A DNA stretch of 64,000 nucleotides from an uncultured Pelagibacteraceae bacterium (GCA_902522225.1 CABYUS010000002.1:1-64000), one strand, 5' to 3'. Shown: positions 54,193 to 62,435, counted from the stretch's first letter. Program-made: numbers and translations. Notes: a model not told the origin generated them from the letters alone.

Positions 54193-54918
54193 TTAATCTT
54201 TATAATCAGGTTCTTCCTTGTCTAGGATTAATCTTATTTGAGTTAAAAACATTTTTGCAAAATCAGTTGGAAAATTTGCAGCTTCTTCTGCAGTCTTTTC
54301 TGCAACTTCATGACTTACCACATTCAGTTCCTGATTTGTTGAAAGCGCAGTAAGATATGTTTCGGCAGCTTTTTCAAAATAATAAAGATAATTAAAGCCA
54401 TCAGCAACAGTTTCACCTGTAGTGAGGATACCATGATTTGCTAATAACATATGTTGTTTGTTTCCAAGAGCATTTGCCATTTTAATAGACTCCTCCTCAA
54501 AACCAAAACCTCCATATTCGTTATAGACAGAAACTTTATTATAAAAAATCATTGTATTTTGATCTATTGGTTTTAACGTAGGATCTTTAAGTGCAGAAAG
54601 CGCAGTTGCATATTTTGGATGTGCATGAAAAATACATCTAGCATGTGGAACTCTCTCATGTATTGCTCCGTGGATATTTATAGCAGTTGGATCAACAATA
54701 TGAGGACTATTTTTTAATTCTTCTTTATTTTCTTTAGTTACCAAGATTAAATCACTAGCTCTCATTCTGCTAAAATGAATACCTGCCTTATTAACATAAA
54801 AATTAGAAGATTCAGGAACGCATGCACTGAAATGATTTGCTACGGCTTCGTGCATGTTAAGTTTTGCTGTCCATCTAAAGGTAGCAGCTAAGTCTTTTTG
54901 TAACTCTGTTATTTCCAT
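54193..54918 (-). CDS. Class II aldolase/adducin-family protein
   Basis: A 241-residue zinc aldolase-fold protein of the AraD/FucA group. Zinc ligands are H98 and H100 (IFHAHPKYA) and H162 (LANHGILTTG). The loop NHFSACVPESS and the length match the group annotated as decarboxylase or epimerase/aldolase in catabolic clusters. It starts 35 bases from the divergent BKACE gene, so the two may share regulation. Substrate is unknown. Confidence 0.84.
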   Translation of the reverse strand: MEITELQKDLAATFRWTAKLNMHEAVANHFSACVPESSNFYVNKAGIHFSRMRASDLILVTKENKEELKNSPHIVDPTAINIHGAIHERVPHARCIFHAHPKYATALSALKDPTLKPIDQNTMIFYNKVSVYNEYGGFGFEEESIKMANALGNKQHMLLANHGILTTGETVADGFNYLYYFEKAAETYLTALSTNQELNVVSHEVAEKTAEEAANFPTDFAKMFLTQIRLILDKEEPDYKD

Positions 54919-54953
54919 TTTTCTAATTTTAAAGTATATTTTAAATATAAATT

Positions 54954-55841
54954 ATGAACAATAAAGTTTTTGTATCTTGTGCAGTTACCGGTTCTGGCGA
55001 TACTGCTAGCAAACATCCAGATTTACCAAAAACACCAGAACAAATTGCCAAAGCCTCAATAGAAGCTGCAAAAGCTGGGGCAGCAATAGCCCATATACAT
55101 GTTAGAGAAGAAGATGGCACTCCAAGCAGGAGATTAGAATTATATAAAGAGGTAGTTGATAGAATTAGATCAAGTGGAACTGATGTTATATTAAATTTAA
55201 CCACAGGTATGGGTGGAGATTTAGATATTGGACAAGGGGACAATCCCCTTGATTTTGGTCCAATGACAGACATGGCTAACGTAATGGAGAGAATTGCTAA
55301 TGCTGAACAATTTTTACCAGAGATTTGCACACTAGATGCTGGAACACTAAATTTTGGAGATAGTTCAGTAATAACCGTGAACACTCCAAATGACTTAAGA
55401 AAAGCAGCAAAAAAATTAAAAGACATAAAAGTAAAACCAGAAATAGAAGCTTTTGATTTAGGTAATATGTGGTTTGGTGCTCAGCTATATAAAGAAGGTT
55501 TACTTGATGATCCTCCGATGTTTCAAATGTGTTTAGGAATCCCTTGGGGAGCGCCTGCAACACCTTTAGCAATGCAAGCCATGAAGGACATTATGCCAAA
55601 AGAAGGTGTTTGGTCTGGATTTGCAATTTCAAGAAATGAAATGCCTTTTGTTGCCCAAACAGTTGTAATGGGTGGAAACCCAAGAGTAGGTTTAGAAGAT
55701 AATTTGTACTTATCAAAAGGTAAATTGGCAACAAATGCACAATTAGTAGAAAAAGCAGTTAGAATTATTAATGATCTTGGTGCAACAACAATGACACCAG
55801 CTGAAACAAGAGAAAAACTTAAGCTTACAAAGCATAAGTAA
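54954..55841 (+). CDS. cdhC: BKACE-family beta-keto acid cleavage enzyme, 3-dehydrocarnitine-cleaving candidate
   Basis: A 295-residue zinc TIM barrel (DUF849). The metal ligands H47 and H49 (AIAHIHVREEDG) and the start VSCAVTGSGDTASKHPDLP are typical. BKACE enzymes swap the acyl group of a beta-keto acid with acetyl-CoA; the carnitine-pathway member turns 3-dehydrocarnitine plus acetyl-CoA into betainyl-CoA and acetoacetate. The one-base overlap (TAATG) with L-carnitine dehydrogenase strongly supports that role here. A family member acting on another beta-keto acid cannot be ruled out by sequence alone. Confidence 0.85.
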   Translation: MNNKVFVSCAVTGSGDTASKHPDLPKTPEQIAKASIEAAKAGAAIAHIHVREEDGTPSRRLELYKEVVDRIRSSGTDVILNLTTGMGGDLDIGQGDNPLDFGPMTDMANVMERIANAEQFLPEICTLDAGTLNFGDSSVITVNTPNDLRKAAKKLKDIKVKPEIEAFDLGNMWFGAQLYKEGLLDDPPMFQMCLGIPWGAPATPLAMQAMKDIMPKEGVWSGFAISRNEMPFVAQTVVMGGNPRVGLEDNLYLSKGKLATNAQLVEKAVRIINDLGATTMTPAETREKLKLTKHK

Positions 55842-56782
55842 TGTCAAACATAAAAAAAGTTGCAGTCATCGGTACTGGAGTAATTGGTGCTGGATGGATA
55901 ATAAGATTTTTAGCTCATAATAAAATAGTTTACGCTTATGATAAGGACAAACAACTTGAAAAAAAATTAATTCAAGAAATAAAACGCACATGGCCTTTTG
56001 TAAAAAAATTATTCAATAAAAAAAAATTAAATTTAAAAAATTTTAAATATTTTACTTCAATTAAAGATGCAGTTAAAAATGTAGATTTAATTCAGGAATG
56101 TGCACCTGAGAATTACTCATTAAAAATAAAACTAATGAATACAATAGGAGAATTTTCAAAATCTAATGCGATTATTTCTTCCAGTTCTTCAGGATTATTG
56201 CCAACAAAAATATATTCTAAGTGTAAAAATTCAGAAAGATGTTTGATTGGACATCCTTTTAATCCAGTCTATTTACTTCCTGCTGTGGAAATAGTACCGG
56301 GAAAAAAAACTGGTAAAAATTTTATGAATAGAGCAAATAAGTTTTATAAGTCGATAGCAATGAATCCAATTATGTTGAAAAAAGAACTTCCAGGATATTT
56401 ATCAGATAGACTTCAAGAAGCATTGTGGAGAGAAGCTCTTCACATAGTTAATGATGGTTATGCAACTACAAAAGACCTTGATAGATCTATTGAAGATGGA
56501 CCAGGATTAAGATGGTCACTAATGGGGGTTTTTTTAACTTTTCATCTTGCTGGTGGAAAAGCTGGAATGAAACATATGTTAGAACAGTTTGGACCTGCTC
56601 TTAAATTGCCTTGGACAAAGTTAAAGGCACCAAAATTAACATCAAAACTATCCAATAGGGTTATAGAAGGTACAAGAGTTCAATCGCGAGGTAAATCCGT
56701 TAGTAAAATATCTGACATAAGGGATGAATACCTTGTAGCTTTGCAAAAACTAAGAAAAAAATTTGAAAAGAAACTAAGATAG
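55841..56782 (+). CDS. cdhA: L-carnitine 3-dehydrogenase
   Basis: A 313-residue enzyme of the 3-hydroxyacyl-CoA dehydrogenase superfamily that oxidises L-carnitine to 3-dehydrocarnitine with NAD. The dinucleotide motif is VIGTGVIGAGW (residues ~9-19). Segments specific for the carnitine group are IGHPFNPVYLLPAVEIVPG and IEDGPGLRWSLMGVFLTFHLAGG-type text (shortened to DGPGLRWSLMG and HLAGGKAGMKH), followed by FGPALKLPWTKL. Unlike bifunctional forms it has no fused thioesterase; a separate thioesterase gene lies at 52823. Coupled to the BKACE gene upstream. Confidence 0.9.
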   Translation: MSNIKKVAVIGTGVIGAGWIIRFLAHNKIVYAYDKDKQLEKKLIQEIKRTWPFVKKLFNKKKLNLKNFKYFTSIKDAVKNVDLIQECAPENYSLKIKLMNTIGEFSKSNAIISSSSSGLLPTKIYSKCKNSERCLIGHPFNPVYLLPAVEIVPGKKTGKNFMNRANKFYKSIAMNPIMLKKELPGYLSDRLQEALWREALHIVNDGYATTKDLDRSIEDGPGLRWSLMGVFLTFHLAGGKAGMKHMLEQFGPALKLPWTKLKAPKLTSKLSNRVIEGTRVQSRGKSVSKISDIRDEYLVALQKLRKKFEKKLR

Positions 56783-56808
56783 TGTGTCAACTTGCGCTAT
56801 AAATTTAG

Positions 56809-56836
56809 TTGAAGATTAAAAATTAAAACTTATAAA
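56809..56836 (+). promoter_or_regulatory. Candidate promoter for the pseudoazurin gene
   Basis: TTGAAG (56809-56814) and TATAAA (56831-56836) with a 16-base spacer lie in the 60-base gap before the cupredoxin ATG at 56843. Initiation would be at or just before the start codon, implying a very short leader. Tentative. Confidence 0.3.
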
Positions 56837-56842
56837 ACATCC

Positions 56843-57268
56843 ATGAAGAAAATATTATTTATTATACTCTTATTAATCCTGCCGCTTAATGTTTTTGCTG
56901 CTGATCAAACTATAGAAATGTTGAACAAACAAGGTAAGGAAAGCATGGTTTACTCTCAAAAAATTGTTAGAGTGAATGTGGGGGACACAGTGTTTTGGAA
57001 ATCAACTGACAAAGGACATAATGTTGAATTTATTAGAGGTGGAGTGCCTGAAGGCGTAGATAAATTTAAGACTAAGTATAATGTTGACGTTGAATATAAA
57101 TTTACAATACCAGGTGTTTATGCTTATTGGTGTACACCGCATAAAAACATGGGAATGATAGGCTTTGTAGTTGTTGGTGATGATAAATCTAATATAGAAA
57201 GTATAAAAAAAATCAGGTATTCATCTAAGTCAAAGAAATTGGCACCTGATTTAATCAGTCAACTTTAA
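56843..57268 (+). CDS. Pseudoazurin (periplasmic blue-copper protein)
   Basis: A 141-residue exported cupredoxin that would carry electrons in the periplasm. Residues 1-19 are a signal peptide ending NVFA. The type I copper ligands are H59 (KGHNVEF), C97 and H100 (YWCTPHKNMGM) and M105. The order and spacing match pseudoazurin rather than azurin or amicyanin. No nitrite or nitrous oxide reductase is in the window, so its partner is unknown; a cytochrome, oxidase or dehydrogenase elsewhere is possible. The 3' end overlaps the convergent SDR gene by 4 bases. Confidence 0.9.
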   Translation: MKKILFIILLLILPLNVFAADQTIEMLNKQGKESMVYSQKIVRVNVGDTVFWKSTDKGHNVEFIRGGVPEGVDKFKTKYNVDVEYKFTIPGVYAYWCTPHKNMGMIGFVVVGDDKSNIESIKKIRYSSKSKKLAPDLISQL

Positions 57269-58053
57269 TTCATTCTTTCAGTATTTCCATCAACAGAAAT
57301 AACCTGTCCAGAGACTCTTAAGGCGTCATCTGACATCAGAAAACAACACGTTTTTCCAATGTCTTCTTCAAGGATCCAATTATTTAAAGAAGACATTGAT
57401 ACAAAATCTCTTTCAATTGATTTCTTTGATAGTTTTAAGAATTTTGATTTATCTCTAATGACTCTAGTCATACGATCTCCTTTTATTAAACCAGGACAGA
57501 TCGCATTAACTCTTATGTTAAACTTACCAAGTTCCATTGCGAGTGTTTTTGTGACTCCAATAATTGCCCATTTACTTGCTGCATAAGGAGAGCGAAGTGG
57601 AAAACCTGCTATACCAGCGGTTGAAGACATATTTATTATTGAACCACCTTTATTTTTTTTTAGCATTGGTATTACTAGTTTTGTAAAATAAAAATGACTA
57701 ATTACATTAGTCTTTAAAGTATTTTCCCAATCTTCTGAATTAAGTTTTTCTATTGTGCCTGTTGGACCTGAAATTCCAACGTTATTAATAAGACAATCTA
57801 TTTTTTTTGTTTTCTTTAAAATTAATTTAAATAATTCTTTTACTTCATATTCATTAGATGCATCGCACTCATATATAAATAGCTTTTTTTTGTTCATAGG
57901 GTGTTTTTTAACTTTTGCTAGATATTTTTTGTTAACATCACATATAAATACGGAGGCACCTTTAGATAAACAAACCTTTGCTGTTGCCCATCCAATGCCG
58001 GATGCTCCAGCTGAAATTATAATTTTTTTATCTTTTAGAGTTTTATCAGCCAT
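57265..58053 (-). CDS. Short-chain dehydrogenase/reductase
   Basis: A 262-residue classical SDR. The cofactor loop is SAGASGIG (residues 14-21), NNVG is at 90-93, and the active site has S143/S144 with Y157-x3-K161 (SPYAASK). The C-terminal VSGQVISVDGN is typical. An acidic Asp at the end of strand 2 (FICDVN) suggests NAD rather than NADP. It follows the ProV-type ATPase by 2 bases on the same strand, hinting at co-transcription and a role with the transported compound. Confidence 0.86.
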   Translation of the reverse strand: MADKTLKDKKIIISAGASGIGWATAKVCLSKGASVFICDVNKKYLAKVKKHPMNKKKLFIYECDASNEYEVKELFKLILKKTKKIDCLINNVGISGPTGTIEKLNSEDWENTLKTNVISHFYFTKLVIPMLKKNKGGSIINMSSTAGIAGFPLRSPYAASKWAIIGVTKTLAMELGKFNIRVNAICPGLIKGDRMTRVIRDKSKFLKLSKKSIERDFVSMSSLNNWILEEDIGKTCCFLMSDDALRVSGQVISVDGNTERMN

Positions 58054-58055
58054 TA

Positions 58056-59081
58056 TTATGACTTAGAAAGAGTATTCTGCAGTTCTTTATTTGATATATA
58101 TCCTTTAGTATTACCCTGTTTGTCAACAATTTCACAATTTGAATTACTACAAACTACTTCAGGTAAAAATTCTTCTATAAATTGATCCTCATGTACTTTA
58201 ATTAAATTAGTTTTATCAATGTCATCAGACTGATTCTTTGGTTTCATGATGACTTTTGCTTTAATTACTTTTGCTCTATTTACATCTTTTACAAATGCAG
58301 AAACATAATCATCAGCAGGGTTCATTATTATATCTACAGGAGTTCCAACCTGAACTAACTTTCCAGCATTTAAAATTCCAATGTGATCTCCTAGTCTTAA
58401 TGATTCATCTAGATCATGAGTGATAAAAACGATCGTTTTTTTTAATTCAGATTGCAAATCCATCAATTGTTTTTGCATATCACTTCTGATTAATGGGTCT
58501 AAGGCAGAAAATGCTTCATCCATTAACATTATATCTGTATCAGTCGCAAGGGCTCTAGCTAAACCAACTCTTTGCTGCATACCACCCGAAAGTTGGTTAG
58601 GATATTGATTTTCAAAACCAGATAAACCAACTGCCTCGATTTTTTCCATCGCAACTTTTTTTCTAGATGTTTCATCTTTACCCTGCATTTCTAACCCATA
58701 TCCAACATTTTGAATTACAGTTTTATGAGGAAACAAACCAAATCTTTGAAAAACCATGCTCATTTTATGTCTTCTAAATTCAATTAATTTTTCTTTATCC
58801 AGGTTCATTACGTTAGTACCTTCAATTAAAATTTCCCCTGCAGTTGGATCTATAAGTCGATTTAGATGTCTTATCAAAGTAGATTTTCCTGATCCAGATA
58901 ATCCCATGCAAACAAATGTTTCACCTTCCTCTATTTTAAGTGTCACATTATCTAAACCAACTGTATGCCCAGTTTTTTCGAGTATTTCATCTTTAGTCTG
59001 ACCATCTTTAACCATTGGTAAAATACTTTTGTCACGCGGGCCAAATATTTTATAAACGTTATTTATTTCAATTTTAGTCAT
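58056..59081 (-). CDS. proV: Glycine betaine/quaternary-amine ABC transporter ATPase (ProV/OpuAA/CbcV-like)
   Basis: A 341-residue ATPase. Walker A is GLSGSGKST (60-68), signature LSGGMQQRVGLARAL, Walker B IMLMDEAFSALDP. The N-terminal extension before Walker A, with VYKIFGP and the TKDEILEKTGHTVGLDNV segment, is specific to the ProV group, which needs it for quaternary-amine systems. The C-terminal region after ~residue 270 is a reduced CBS-like domain. No permease or binding protein is adjacent; the next gene on its strand is an SDR. In Pseudomonas the same type of ATPase serves choline, betaine and carnitine receptors. Confidence 0.9.
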   Translation of the reverse strand: MTKIEINNVYKIFGPRDKSILPMVKDGQTKDEILEKTGHTVGLDNVTLKIEEGETFVCMGLSGSGKSTLIRHLNRLIDPTAGEILIEGTNVMNLDKEKLIEFRRHKMSMVFQRFGLFPHKTVIQNVGYGLEMQGKDETSRKKVAMEKIEAVGLSGFENQYPNQLSGGMQQRVGLARALATDTDIMLMDEAFSALDPLIRSDMQKQLMDLQSELKKTIVFITHDLDESLRLGDHIGILNAGKLVQVGTPVDIIMNPADDYVSAFVKDVNRAKVIKAKVIMKPKNQSDDIDKTNLIKVHEDQFIEEFLPEVVCSNSNCEIVDKQGNTKGYISNKELQNTLSKS

Positions 59082-59186
59082 TTTTTTATTAGTTCTAGCA
59101 GGACAAATTAAAACTTAAAAGTAAGAAAAGTTTTTTTCAATTATAAATTGCATTGACATTTTAAAAACGTTAAATAATCATCATAT

Positions 59187-60317
59187 ATGGTGCAAATTCA
59201 AAAAATAGAAAAAGATAGATCTGATCTTAAAATTAAATGGAGTGATGGAAAAGAGAGCAAATTTAATTACATGTGGTTAAGAGATAATTGCCCAACTGCC
59301 CATGATAAAGATTCACGTCACAGAATGTTTAATATTTTAAATGTTTCACAAGATATCAAAGTAGAAAATTTCGAGATTAATAAATTGGGATTATTACAGG
59401 TCCAATGGAGTGAAGGGGACCATACTAGTTATTATGATCCTAAATGGTTGAGAGAAAATTGCTACACATTAAAAAGTAAAACAAAATATGTATCACCTTA
59501 TAAACTTTGGGATAACAATCTTAAAAAAAATTTTAATTCAATTTGCATTGAGCATGATGAAATTTTAAATTCTAAAGAAGGTTTAATTAAATGGCTCGAA
59601 TTATTACATTTTACTGGAATTGCTATAGTAAAAAATGCACCAGTTGAAAAAAAATCTGCTTTTCCTATTTTGAATAGAATAAGTCATATAAGGGAAACTT
59701 TTTTTAAAACACCTTTTGAAGTAATTAATATTCCAAAACCAAATAATTCAGCATACACAGCGCATGCTCTTAGAAATCATATGGATTTACCTTGGTTCGA
59801 ATTACCACCTGGTTATCAATTTTTACATTGTTTAGTCAATTCTGCAAAAGGAGGAGATTCTTCTGCAGTTGATGGTTTTGCTGTTGCAGAATATTTAAAG
59901 AATAATGAAAATGAAATATTTGAAACTTTAGTAAATGTCCCACTTAAATTTAGAGATATGGATTATACACAAGAGTCTCACCGCGGGTTCCATGCTCCTG
60001 CATTGAGTTTGACTAAAGATGGCGATTATCACGACATAAGATTTAGTGTAGCAACTATGGATGTTCTTGATTGTCATCCAGATCAGATGGAAAAAGTTTA
60101 TAAAGCTCATCACAGATTTGGAAATCTATTACATGATGATAAATTTCAAATCAAATTTCGTTTAGAAGCAGGTGATATTTATTCCTTTAACAATAGAAGA
60201 GTTCTTCATGGAAGAACAGAGTTTGATCCTAACTCTGGACATAGACATTTGCAAGGATATTACATGGATCGTGACGAGATAATTGGAAGATTAAATTATC
60301 TTAAAAAAGACTTATAA
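59187..60317 (+). CDS. Gamma-butyrobetaine hydroxylase-like 2-oxoglutarate/Fe(II) dioxygenase
   Basis: A 376-residue two-domain protein. The N-terminal DUF971/GBBH_N domain (residues ~1-95) has WSDGKESKFNYMWLRDNC in outline; the C-terminal TauD-like domain has the iron ligands H198 and D200 (RNHMDLPWF) and H341 (RRVLHGRTEF), with an Arg in SGHRHLQGYY for 2-oxoglutarate. BBOX enzymes make L-carnitine from gamma-butyrobetaine, and this fits the carnitine dehydrogenase gene nearby. The N-domain has one Cys (C35) where the zinc site of human BBOX1 has several. Trimethyllysine hydroxylase-like activity is an alternative. Confidence 0.82.
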   Translation: MVQIQKIEKDRSDLKIKWSDGKESKFNYMWLRDNCPTAHDKDSRHRMFNILNVSQDIKVENFEINKLGLLQVQWSEGDHTSYYDPKWLRENCYTLKSKTKYVSPYKLWDNNLKKNFNSICIEHDEILNSKEGLIKWLELLHFTGIAIVKNAPVEKKSAFPILNRISHIRETFFKTPFEVINIPKPNNSAYTAHALRNHMDLPWFELPPGYQFLHCLVNSAKGGDSSAVDGFAVAEYLKNNENEIFETLVNVPLKFRDMDYTQESHRGFHAPALSLTKDGDYHDIRFSVATMDVLDCHPDQMEKVYKAHHRFGNLLHDDKFQIKFRLEAGDIYSFNNRRVLHGRTEFDPNSGHRHLQGYYMDRDEIIGRLNYLKKDL

Positions 60318-60956
60318 ATTTTCAAAAATCAAATTAAATTTTTTATATTTTTTAAAGTCTGTACTTTTTTTTATTGTATAAAAATAAATTCTTTTTTTAA
60401 TCTTGATTAAACGTTTCTCTGTTAAAAATTTTTTTTCTAGTACGAGAAATTTTACGTATTTTTTTCTACTTTTTAAAAGAATATTTTCAAAATTAAAAGT
60501 AGAGGGTATTAAAAGTCCAAGATCTAAGCTTTTCTTTCTATTATAAAGATTGATAATATTTTTTTCTTTAAAGGAAGTTATTGAAAATTTTTTTAGTTTA
60601 CTAACTTCCTTTATTAAAATATCAATTTTATCTTTTTGAAAAAGGGGCTTTACTTCAAGCATCAAAAATCTTCTATTATTTGATAATTTAATTAGATCTG
60701 AGAGCAGAGGAATTAGTTTGTTTTTTTTTTTACTTATATCACGTAAATCTTTATAGTTAATTTTGTTTATGCGTTTATTGATTTTAAATTGCTTTTTTAA
60801 ATTAAAATCATGGAAGCAAACAATTTTATTATCTTTTGTGGCGTGTAGATCTGTCTCTATCCCAAAATTTCTTTGAAAACAATATCTAAAAGATTTTAAA
60901 GTATTTTCTACTAAGGTCTTTTTAGCAAGACCTCTATGAATTAGTAAATGTCCCAC
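60312..60956 (-). CDS. Glycerophosphodiester phosphodiesterase (GDPD family)
   Basis: A 214-residue TIM-barrel phosphodiesterase. Motifs are H7-R8 in LIHRGLA, ENT shortly after, GIETDLHATKDN (metal Glu and Asp), and CFHDFNL with the second catalytic His. It would split glycerophosphodiesters such as glycerophosphocholine into glycerol-3-phosphate and an alcohol. There is no signal peptide, so it acts in the cytosol. It is short compared with UgpQ (about 245 residues) and extremely Lys-rich. It lies 21 bases after the aldehyde dehydrogenase gene on the same strand; released choline would suit the neighbourhood. Confidence 0.83.
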   Translation of the reverse strand: MGHLLIHRGLAKKTLVENTLKSFRYCFQRNFGIETDLHATKDNKIVCFHDFNLKKQFKINKRINKINYKDLRDISKKKNKLIPLLSDLIKLSNNRRFLMLEVKPLFQKDKIDILIKEVSKLKKFSITSFKEKNIINLYNRKKSLDLGLLIPSTFNFENILLKSRKKYVKFLVLEKKFLTEKRLIKIKKRIYFYTIKKSTDFKKYKKFNLIFENL

Positions 60957-60977
60957 TTCGATATAAGAAATTATGGA

Positions 60978-62408
60978 TTATTGCCATTCTGTAATGGTTT
61001 TGACTTCTAAATATTCATGAAGTCCCCAACTACCACCTTCTCTTCCATTCCCAGATTGTCTATAACCTCCAAAAGGTGTTCCTGAATCAGCTCCTTGATT
61101 ATTTACATAAACAATTCCTGATCTTAATTTTCTTGATACTCTTTTTGCTTTTTCTTTATCACTTGTTTGTAAATAATTTCCAAGGCCGTATTCAGTATCA
61201 TTAGTAATTTGAATTGCTTCCTCTTCTGTTTCAAATGGAATAATAGATAATACTGGTCCAAATATTTCTTCTTTAGCTACTCTCATATTATTATTAACAT
61301 CAGTAAAAATTGTTGGTTTAATAAAATAGCCTTTTTTAAAATCCTCTGGTTTATCAGGTCCACCAGCTACCAATTTTGCACCCTCTTGTATTCCACTTTT
61401 AATTAAACTTTGTATTTTATCAAATTGAACTTTTGAAATTACAGGTCCTATATGATCGCCCGATTTACTTGCTAAATCTACTTTAATTTTATTAGCTTCA
61501 TCTGCTGCTTCTTTTACCGCTCTTTCATAAATTGATTTTTCAACTAGCATTCTTGTTGGGGCATCACAAGATTGACCTGAGTTACTCATTACGTTTCTAA
61601 TCCCATCTCTAACTGCTTCAGGGTAAGCGTCTGCAAATACAATATTTCCTCCTTTTCCTCCCAGTTCAAGACAAACTCTTTTGATAGTTTCAGCTGCATT
61701 TTTAGTAATTAGCCTTCCAGCTCTTGTAGATCCAGTAAAAGAAACCATATCAACATCATTGTGGCCAGATAATATAGTTCCAACACCAGCACCATCACCA
61801 TTTACTAAATTAAATACACCAGCTGGAAATCCAGCTTCGTGAATCATTTCAGCAAATAACATACCTGAAAGGGGAGCAATTTCTGATGGTTTCAAAATCA
61901 TTGTGCATCCAGTTGCTAACGCCGGTATGACCTTTAAAGCAATTTGATTTATTGGCCAATTCCATGGTGTGATTAATCCACAAACACCAATTGGTTCATA
62001 AAGTATTTGATTTTTTGACCCTGCATCAAAACCAGGTTCAAAATTAAATTCCTTTAATCTTTTGATAAAATCTTCAATATGAGATGCTCCAGATGAAGTT
62101 TGATTAGCTGCACACCAATCTTTTGGACAACCTAATTCAGTAGTTATAGCATCAGTCATTTCATCGTATCGCTCATTATAAATCTTCAGTAATTTTTCAA
62201 GTAATTTAATTCTTTCTTCTTTTGAGGTTTCCTTCCAGGTTTGAAAAGCTTTTTTAGCTGACTGAATTGCTTTGTTAGTATCCTCTAAATTTCCTAGAGC
62301 TATTTTTGCACAAATTTCTTCAGTAGAAGGGTTAATAACATCAAATTCATTTTTTTGAGATGGATTAGTCCACTCTCCATTTATATAAAATTTTGTTTTA
62401 TCAAGCAT
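60978..62408 (-). CDS. Aldehyde dehydrogenase (NAD-dependent)
   Basis: A 476-residue ALDH. Key residues are N150 (TPWNWPINQ), E248 (CLELGGKGG) and the catalytic C281 (NSGQSCDAP); the cofactor loop is FTGSTRAG. The Ala-Asp-Ser segment and overall pattern put it in the broad ALDH family that includes betaine-aldehyde and 4-trimethylaminobutyraldehyde dehydrogenases. Either reaction would feed the pathway seen around it, but the sequence motifs do not decide. It lies 27 bases after the hydroxyisobutyrate-dehydrogenase-type gene. Confidence 0.88.
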   Translation of the reverse strand: MLDKTKFYINGEWTNPSQKNEFDVINPSTEEICAKIALGNLEDTNKAIQSAKKAFQTWKETSKEERIKLLEKLLKIYNERYDEMTDAITTELGCPKDWCAANQTSSGASHIEDFIKRLKEFNFEPGFDAGSKNQILYEPIGVCGLITPWNWPINQIALKVIPALATGCTMILKPSEIAPLSGMLFAEMIHEAGFPAGVFNLVNGDGAGVGTILSGHNDVDMVSFTGSTRAGRLITKNAAETIKRVCLELGGKGGNIVFADAYPEAVRDGIRNVMSNSGQSCDAPTRMLVEKSIYERAVKEAADEANKIKVDLASKSGDHIGPVISKVQFDKIQSLIKSGIQEGAKLVAGGPDKPEDFKKGYFIKPTIFTDVNNNMRVAKEEIFGPVLSIIPFETEEEAIQITNDTEYGLGNYLQTSDKEKAKRVSRKLRSGIVYVNNQGADSGTPFGGYRQSGNGREGGSWGLHEYLEVKTITEWQ

Positions 62409-62435
62409 ATAATTTATAATAAATACTAATATAAC

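Noticed and set aside
54941-55426. 161-residue minus-strand open frame opposite the BKACE gene
   Set aside because: It is Ser/Pro/Ala-rich without motifs and lies fully opposite a well-supported enzyme gene; a frame shadow.
57755-58066. 103-residue plus-strand frame opposite the SDR gene
   Set aside because: The SDR reading has an intact Rossmann motif and catalytic Tyr/Lys; the plus-strand frame is its complement.
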